The notes under the pieces are model-generated. The model was not told where the DNA came from. It saw only the letters and a program-made list of their open reading frames with translations, and did no database searches. A program made the translations under genes and the position numbers. From NCBI GenBank assembly GCA_001599815.1, contig BCIA01000006.1, positions 4,962,961 through 5,026,960 of the forward strand: a DNA stretch of 64,000 nucleotides, read 5' to 3'. Position 1 is the stretch's first letter, and each line of letters begins with the position of its first letter. This DNA is from Furcasterigmium furcatum (lineage: Eukaryota > Ascomycota > Sordariomycetes > Glomerellales > Plectosphaerellaceae). This document shows positions 57,493-64,000 of the stretch, piece by piece.

Positions 57493-58923
57493 GCGGGTCA
57501 CGGGTGTTGGCCCCTAGAGCCAGGGGCAGCCAGCTTCAACAGCTAGGGACCTCGTGCTGCGTTGCAGAACTCGACGCGCCTTGGTCCGGCATGACGCGAA
57601 GGTGGAGGACGAGGTCCGGCCCTCGCGGTGAAGAAGTGCATCTCCATGCCTACAGAGGCATGTGCAGCGGAGGACACCTACGCAGCATACGGCGCGCTCA
57701 CTCCGCGCCGTCAGCCAAGCAGCAATAGAACATGTTGGGTTGTCGGGAGGGCAAGTGTCAGCCTTCAACAGACAATGGCTGAGCGAAAACAGGGGACGGG
57801 GACTGGGGACTGGGGAGGTAGAGGAGGTGTGTGCATGGGGTTGTCGGGTACGGACGGCATTTGAAGCTGCACGAAGCGCTCATAGCCAGCGAGTAAAGAG
57901 TACCTACTGGCGGTTATGAACAAGCCGCCAGCCAGCCAGCCAACTGCCGGTGGCTTGTTGTGTGTATTAGCATCGAGCTTGGAGCTGACAAGAAAAGATC
58001 TTGCATCTGCAGATGCCCAGACGGCTGCGCAATCCTGGTCACGCATGTGGGTTTGGTTGGTTGAAGAAGTGAAATGAGAGAGGCTCTCGGTGAAGTCTCC
58101 CCGCTCCCCTTCACCGAGGTCGGTATCTGCATCCCGAGCAGGACCGAGCTCGGGCCAGATCGGATTAGCGCAGATCCCACCCCTCAGATCTTCCGCCAAT
58201 CAACGGCCGGGAGACTGACGTCGACCTCCCGAACTGGCGGGCCCAAAGCTTCGAGGCTGATTCTCCGTCACCGGCCCCGGCGCATTTCACGGCTCTCGCT
58301 GGCATATCTCTTGTAATTTTCGCGCACTTTCTCGCGTACAAGCTCCCCGTCGGATCTGTGAGTGGGGGTTTTGGCGGGATGGGAAGCTGCGGCAGGGCGA
58401 GATCTGGGCCGTGGAGCCCGTCATTGGATGCTCCTGGTGAGACCCTGGCCGAGGATCTGAGGTTCTCTTGTCCGGTGACCTCCTTCTTTTTCCCTGGTTT
58501 CCCGAGAGCGTCTTTCTTTCCTCGAGTTGAGATACCCAATTGAACTTCCTTCTGCTTCGTTGCCACTCGCTCTTGTCTTGCATCCGAGTCCAGTCCAACA
58601 ACCCTTGATGACGTGCTGCTGAGGGGAAGAATTGTCAACAAGTCAGCTGGCAGGGGCACCTGCGAGCGGAGAAGGCAGAGAAGCAGGCCCTCACTTCCTG
58701 TCTTTGTTACAGCAGATCCTCCTCCTCCTCCTCGACCAGGCTCTCTGACCGGGTCCACGGCCCAGGTAGATCAGAGCTTATTGCCCGGCATGTTCCAAGG
58801 TCTGCACCTCTCATCAACGGAACCTCAACATCACAACCCATGTCCAATAGTCGCTAAGACATCTCAACTACAGCTCTTCAAGATATCTGGACCCAACTCG
58901 TGGGCCAGCTGCCACCCGTCGAT
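57493..58923. promoter_or_regulatory. intergenic region and promoter of glycerol kinase
   Basis: About 1.4 kb. A short CCAG-rich tract (GCCAGCCAGCCAGCCAAC) lies near 57927-57946. A minus-strand frame at 58165-58758 is basic and low-complexity and looks non-coding. The last 180 bp are leader. Confidence 0.5.
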
Positions 58924-60832
58924 ATGTCCTCGAAATCCAGCACACCCGACGCCGATACACCGCTCAGCCCTGCTCCGAAGAGCCCGTCTCCTCCGGGGGG
59001 TAAATTCGTGGTGACCAAGGTGTATGGAAGCAAAAAGTTCACTGCATCCGAGATTGCCAAGCTCAAGGAACGCGGGTTTGTCGGCGCCGTTGACCAGGGC
59101 ACGACCTCTACTCGCTTCATAATCTTCAGCGTCGAGGGCGGCGATCCCATTGTCAGCGCCCAGCTGGAGATCACTAACTTTCATCCCAATCCTGGGTAAG
59201 CCGCGAACTGCTACCCCTTTCTTCCCTCTCCGTGGTCATTGGTGGCTGACCACGTGCGACCAGATGGCACGAACAAGACCCGTTCGAGATCATCACCTCG
59301 GTCGAGATATGCATGGGACACGCCCACGACAAGTTCGTCAGCCTCGGCTTCGACGTCAAGGACGTGAAGTCCATCGGAATCACCAACCAGCGCGAGACGA
59401 CCATTCTTTGGGACATTGACTCCGGTAAGCCCGTTTACAACGCCATTGTCTGGACCGACTTGCGCACCACCGAAATTGCCGAGCAGATGAAGCGGGATCC
59501 CGTTGCCCATATGGTGCCTCAGTTGACCGGCCTCCCCTTTTCTAACTACCCATCCATCACCAAGCTCTTATGGATCTGCAACAATGTTCCCGAGGCCAAG
59601 GAGCTGCACAAGATCGGCAGCCTTGCCTTCGGCACCGTCGACACATGGATCATTCACTGGCTCAACGGTGGACCAGGAAAGGACGCACCACACGTCACTG
59701 ATACGACCAATGCGAGCCGCACCATGATGATGAACCTCTCCAACTTGCACTACGAGCCTAGCATTCTCGGGACATTCCACATAGACCCCGAAAAGATTCT
59801 GCTGCCCAAGATCGTGGCATCCTCCGATCCCCACGCCTTTGGCTCCGTTCACTCGGGGCCCTTCGCGGGAGTCCGCATCACGGGATGTCTGGGAGATCAG
59901 TCTGCTGCTCTTGTCGGTCAGTGTGCTTTCGAGCGCGGCCAGGCCAAAAACACCTACGGTACGGGCTGCTTCATGCTGTACAATGCCGGTGCCGAGCGAC
60001 CAGACCTTGCGGACTCCAGCTCTGGGCTCTCTGGACTTGCCAAGTCTGGGCTGATGGCGACGGTGGCATACGACTTTCACCCCGGCGGCGACATTCGATT
60101 GGCGACATATGCTCTGGAAGGGAGTGTTGCTTCTGCAGGTTCAGCCGTCAAGTTCCTCATCAAGAATATGGAGTTTGCAGACGACGCCGAGACGATCAAT
60201 GACTTGGCCGAGTCTGTGCCAGACAATGGAGGAGTGGTGTTCGTGACGGCCTTCAGCGGCCTGCTGGCCCCGTACTGGGCCCATGATGCCAGGGGAACCA
60301 TGTGTAAGATCTTCTCTGCTGCGCCTGTTCTCATGGAGTCGATACACTAACCTCCGGTTCATCAGTCGGTTTGACTCACCACACCCAAAAGGGCCATATC
60401 GCGCGTGCCACCCTCGAAGCGACCTGCTACCAGACCAAAGCCATCCTCAACGCAATGGAGGAGCAGTCCGGCTCTCGCCTCACCTCCCTCTCTGTCGACG
60501 GAGGCCTTTCCAACTCGGATCTCTGTATGCAGACCCAGGCTAACATCCTGGGCATCCCCATCGTTCGTCCCGCTATGCGTGAGACGACAGCCCTTGGCGC
60601 TGCGTTCGCCGCAGGACTCGCCGTTGGCTGCTGGAGCGGCACCGACGAGCTCGTCCGCATGAAGACCGCCAAGGAGGGCAACCACACCTTCCTCCCTGAC
60701 GCAGAGAAGGAAACCGAGACAACCCACAACTATACGAAATGGGCCCAGGCCGTGGCCATGTGCCGCGGTTGGGTGCGCTCAGATGACCCTCAGGAGAAAG
60801 ACGAGAGCGACGATGAGGGCAACCCGGTGTAG
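58924..60832 (+). CDS. GUT1: glycerol kinase
   Basis: Exons 58924-59195, 59264-60303 and 60366-60832 give 592 aa. It phosphorylates glycerol to glycerol 3-phosphate with ATP in the cytosol. FGGY-family features: GAVDQGTTSTRFIIF near residue 50 (phosphate loop), WHEQDPFEI across intron 1, GITNQRETTILWD, WTDLRT, LGDQSAALVGQ with NTYGTGCFML (ATP site), GLTHHTQKGHIARATLEA at the last junction, and SVDGGLSNSDLCMQTQANIL. The N-terminal 30 residues are Ser/Pro-rich and precede the usual start of the fold; the C-terminus is acidic (KDESDDEGNPV). The ATG at 58924 is the first in frame. The frame stays open for 114 codons beyond the TAG stop. Confidence 0.95.
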
Positions 60833-61177
60833 CGCACCCAGCGAACCCGTATCTGGGGCAGTGAAGCCTCTCCAGAACCGCAACTTTCTTGTGGAAAGTT
60901 CTGGGAGCGGATGGAATTTCCAGACGACGGGACGCCGCCACCCGAACTTGAAGATTCTGACGAGAAAATGACCGGAAATGAAAGTTCCGATGTTGGAAAT
61001 CAAGAGCCCGACGAGAAAATTGAAGATGCTCGCAAGGCAAGGTCCGAAGATAAACCCTCTGGTGAGGGAATGGTCGAAAATCAAGACACGGACGACGAAA
61101 GAGTGGCCGCCGCCCAGGGGTTATGCGATCTCGCCCTCCGGCAGAGGATGGATAACCCGGCAAATCTTCAGTCCTAG
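60833..61177 (+). other. open frame in phase with and directly after the glycerol kinase stop
   Basis: After TAG at 60830-60832 the same frame is open for 114 codons to a TAG at 61175-61177. From an internal ATG at 60911 it gives 88 residues, strongly acidic and hydrophilic (EFPDDGTPPPELEDSDEK; EPDEKIEDARKARSEDK), ending RMDNPANLQS. Third-position GC is only about half, below neighbouring genes. It may be a readthrough tail, a small separate gene, or a decayed exon. Confidence 0.3.
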
Positions 61178-62086
61178 GCGCTTTTGTCTTCTGAGTCCTC
61201 TGGTGGCCGTTCGTCTTGCGAGTCGGGGACGGCGTGGATTCTATAGATGGGCGTTTGGAGACTGGCGTTGTAGAGTTGATGATAGAAATGCATTACTTCC
61301 TTGTACACTGTCAGTCTTGGCTGCGCACGAACCTCACATGTAGCGGCGTGTAACTTTGAACTTCTTCATCTCATTTCTGCCTGTGGCCTATCCCTCTCTG
61401 AGAGGGACAGCTCTGTCCCTTCCCACCATGCCGGCCGGGAGAGTGCCAGATGCACCCGGGCAACGCGGGACAAACATCCCCGCCCATTGTGCATTGCGCA
61501 GGGCAGTCCAGATAGCGGCGTTTTCAAACACCTCCGGGCCAAGACCAGCGGTATGCTGCGCGAGCGTCGCGAAGAAGAGCATGTGCTCTCGAGACCGCCC
61601 TCCCCTTTTCGCCTCGGCCCCAAGGCCACGCTACGTGTCGCTGTCTGAAAACGAATCAGGTCAAGTGACAAACCGAAAGATCCCCCCTAGCGGTTCCGTC
61701 GTTTCCATGTCAATAATAATAAAAAACGCGAAGAGATCATTTCCCTTGCCGACGCCGTGCCAGAACCAAACCCCGCGAGAAGAAAAATGCCATGCTTTTT
61801 TTCTCTGCCCTGGTCTTTCGTTTTTGATGCTGCTCGCGCGCCGTCGTCGCCGCCGCCCCTGTAAAAACGGATTTTCTCGTGTCGTGTCGAAAAGAGTAAA
61901 AGTTGCAGAGTGGAGAGGGATGTGTTGTGTTGTGTGGTTGTGCTGAAGGGTGTGATGGCCGGGAGAGGAGGAAACCGCGGCAATGGTACAATTAATAGTA
62001 TAATGTCGACTTTTCAAGGCTGTGAGACGAAGCAGAAGAAAAAGTGCCGCGCAGGATCCTGTGAGCGACTGTCCAAGCCGGCATCT
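61178..62086. other. convergent 3' intergenic region
   Basis: About 900 bp between the glycerol kinase region and the pyrophosphorylase stop. The minus strand is T/C-rich near 61660-62010, consistent with a long 3' UTR. No gene recognised. Confidence 0.5.
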
Positions 62087-63422
62087 TTACATGATGATAG
62101 CGGGAATATCGACGTTGGCCTTGATGGTCTTGTGCGGCAGAATGCTGCCGCCGTTGACGTAGATCTCGTCAGCGATGGAGACGTCGTCGCCAAGGACAGT
62201 CACGTTCTCCAGACGAGCCCATTTTCCGACGGTGCTGTTCCAGCCGACGATGGTGCTCTTGACCCAGGCGTGGTCCTTGACCTTGGAGCCCGACAGGAGG
62301 ACGCAGCGTTGCAAACGGACACCATCACCAATGGTGACGCCAGGTCCGATGGTCACGTTGGGTCCGATGCGGCAGTTGTTGCCAATCTTGGCGGTGGGGT
62401 CGATGAGGACGTTGCCACCATGGATGTAGGGCTCGCTGGCGGGAGCGAGCTCCTTGCAGCCCTTCTTCGTCAGGGAAGACAGATAGAGGCAGGTGCCGGT
62501 GAGGAAGTCCTTAGGCTGGCCGACGTCCATCCAGAAGCCGTCGAGGTCGAAGCTGTGCAGCTGGCCGTCGCGGACAATGGCGGGGAAGGTCTCCTGCTCG
62601 ATGGAGGTGGGGCGGAGCTCGATGCGGTCGAGAACGGACACGTTCAGGATATACATGCCGGCGTTAATGCGGTTGCCAACGAACTCGACGGGCTTCTCGA
62701 CGAATCGGTCGATGCGGGAGGGGTGGCCGGGCTTGTGGACGACGACACCGTACTTGGAGGGCTCCTCGACCTTGGTGACAACAATGGTGCCCTCCTCGCC
62801 GTGAGACTTGTGGAAATCGGCGAGCTGCTGGAAGGGGTACTCGCAGATGACATCGGAGTTGAGGACGAAGAAGGGGGTGTCGTCTTTTGCGAGGATCTTC
62901 TCGGCCAGCTTCAGGGGGCCGGCGGTATCAAGGGGCTCGGACTCGATGGAGAAGGTGATCGTGATGCCGAAGCGCTTCTCGTACTGCGCGTATTGAGTGT
63001 GAGGAAGGGAGGACTACAAAACAATTGTCAGGGGTCTTGGGGGTTGCGCACCTCGGCGAGATGCTTCTCCATAATCTCGGGGCGGTAGTTGACGGCGAGG
63101 ACGACATCCGTCACGCCAGCGGCAGCGAGGGCCTCAATCTGGTGGAGGATCATGGGCTTGTTTCCGAACTCGACGAGGGGCTTGGGAAGAGTGAGGGTCT
63201 GTATTCGGCACAAGTCAACATGTGTCCAGATCATATACAGCTAAAATGCACAGCTCTTGGTCTATGGTGCCACTTCAGGGGAAGAGGGGGCGGTTGTCCT
63301 TACAAGAGGGCGAAGCCTGGTGCCGAAGCCACCGACGAGGATGATGGCTGGATGTGCTCGTTAGCATGGCTGCACCTTGATTTGTGCACATTGGGTGATC
63401 GGGAGCAAAGCTCACCCTTCAT
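62087..63422 (-). CDS. PSA1: mannose-1-phosphate guanylyltransferase (GDP-mannose pyrophosphorylase)
   Basis: Minus-strand exons 63422-63416 (7 nt), 63347-63304 (44 nt), 63198-63052 and 62983-62087 give 364 aa, the usual length. It makes GDP-mannose from GTP and mannose 1-phosphate for glycosylation, mannan and GPI anchors. The N-terminal nucleotidyltransferase motif ILVGGFGTRLRPL is built from exon 2; TLTLPKPLVEFGNKPM starts exon 3; then FFVLNSDVICEYPF, VVEKP-like FVEKPVEF and DGFWMDVGQPKDFL. The C-terminal left-handed beta helix shows hexapeptide repeats (AKIGNNCRIGPNVTIGPGVTIG). The tiny first exon encodes only Met-Lys plus one base. The third intron has a second in-frame acceptor 30 nt upstream (TTTTGTAG) that would add 10 residues; family alignment favours the distal one. 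Confidence 0.94.
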
Positions 63423-64000
63423 TGTGGCGGTTGATCAAGGCCTTGTGTAGTGGTAGGAAGCGAGTGATGAGAGGTGGACAGCTGCGTGTCTGTCCAGGGG
63501 TTTGCGCGCGGTGGAGGTAATTGCTATAAAGCGAAACTTGAGCGTTTTCCCGAGAAGCTCAAAGAGAGGAGAGCGGTAGTGCTGCCAGGGAAAATAAAAC
63601 GAAGGGTATCACTTGGTAAGAGGTGGAGGACGGTCGCGAGAGTTGGGCAAGGAGGAGGAACCTGGAAGGTCAAGGTCGAAGCGGGAGAGTTGGTAGTGGA
63701 CGAGAGGCAGGCACGTCGAGAAATGACACGACAGCTCTCGAGGCAGGCCTGGGCTTGCCTGTACTGTACTGGACTAGTAGCGTTCGGCTGCAGGCGGGAC
63801 GAGGGTGGGCAAGTGGGGCATCCCTGGCTTCACTGACCCCGTCGCCTTTATTAGGGGCAATTGCCTGGTGAGTTAGGGGCAGCCCTGGCCACAGGGGATG
63901 TGAATACGGCAATAGCGGGTTCTGCAACCACCATCTGGCTGGACGAGTCCGGGGAGGGCCCCCTGTGATTGGGCCCGGTCTCCCGTCACGGGGCCCCTCC
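63423..64000 (-). promoter_or_regulatory. promoter of GDP-mannose pyrophosphorylase
   Basis: The final 580 bp lie upstream of the minus-strand start at 63422. No further gene is seen up to the window edge; plus-strand frames at 63474-63871 look non-coding. Confidence 0.5.

Noticed and set aside
56788..57501. 237-codon minus-strand frame opposite OPI3
   Set aside because: Antisense shadow of a recognised membrane enzyme.
58165..58758. 197-codon minus-strand frame in the glycerol kinase promoter
   Set aside because: Basic, Gly/Ser-rich, no domain, and covers the expected promoter and leader.
61910..63088. 392-codon plus-strand open frame opposite GDP-mannose pyrophosphorylase
   Set aside because: It is antisense to a clear enzyme, and its low-complexity Val/Gly/Asp/Ala sequence arises from the codon bias.

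Overview
This is nuclear DNA of a filamentous ascomycete, most likely a Sordariomycete. The genes carry many short introns (about 50-70 bp, GT...CTRAC...AG), codons favour C or G in third position, and the 5' leaders are long and pyrimidine-rich. The gene content is typical of Pezizomycotina: Zn2Cys6 factors, a Neurospora-type carboxymuconate cyclase, and TRAPPC11, which budding yeast lacks. I see no tRNA, rRNA, transposon, CRISPR or prokaryotic operon.

I rebuilt 23 protein genes by joining exons across introns; most are split into several open frames. 0-14 kb: a C2H2/fungal-trans regulator, a DUF2461 protein, a long-form 3-phosphoglycerate dehydrogenase and a CNNM/Mam3-type membrane protein. 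14.5-22 kb: two Zn2Cys6 regulators and an MFS exporter. The second regulator and the exporter are divergent across a 439 bp promoter, which suggests a small efflux or catabolic module. 22-29 kb: 3-carboxy-cis,cis-muconate cyclase of the beta-ketoadipate pathway, a small secreted proline-rich protein and a secreted nuclease. 29-45 kb: an Ego3/LAMTOR2-like protein, an unknown conserved protein, two-domain glyoxalase I, a divergent kinase-like protein with a cysteine-rich insert, a Kch1-type potassium transporter, an FMN/FAD oxidoreductase and a hypothetical acidic protein. 45-64 kb: a zinc-finger/acidic-repeat protein, TRAPPC11, Rxt2 (Rpd3L complex), the Opi3 phospholipid methyltransferase, glycerol kinase and GDP-mannose pyrophosphorylase.

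Most of the window is ordinary housekeeping sequence in which neighbouring genes have unrelated jobs. The points most worth a second look are: (1) the pseudokinase-like protein with 12 cysteines in 66 residues inside its C-lobe; (2) an in-frame, mitochondrial-presequence-like extension upstream of the carboxymuconate cyclase; (3) 114 open, acidic codons in frame after the glycerol kinase stop; (4) the regulator/exporter group with repeated TCGGAAGTT elements in the shared promoter; and (5) a GC-AG intron that cuts the first zinc finger of the C2H2 regulator. All exon boundaries were inferred by eye from splice consensus, reading frame and family motifs.
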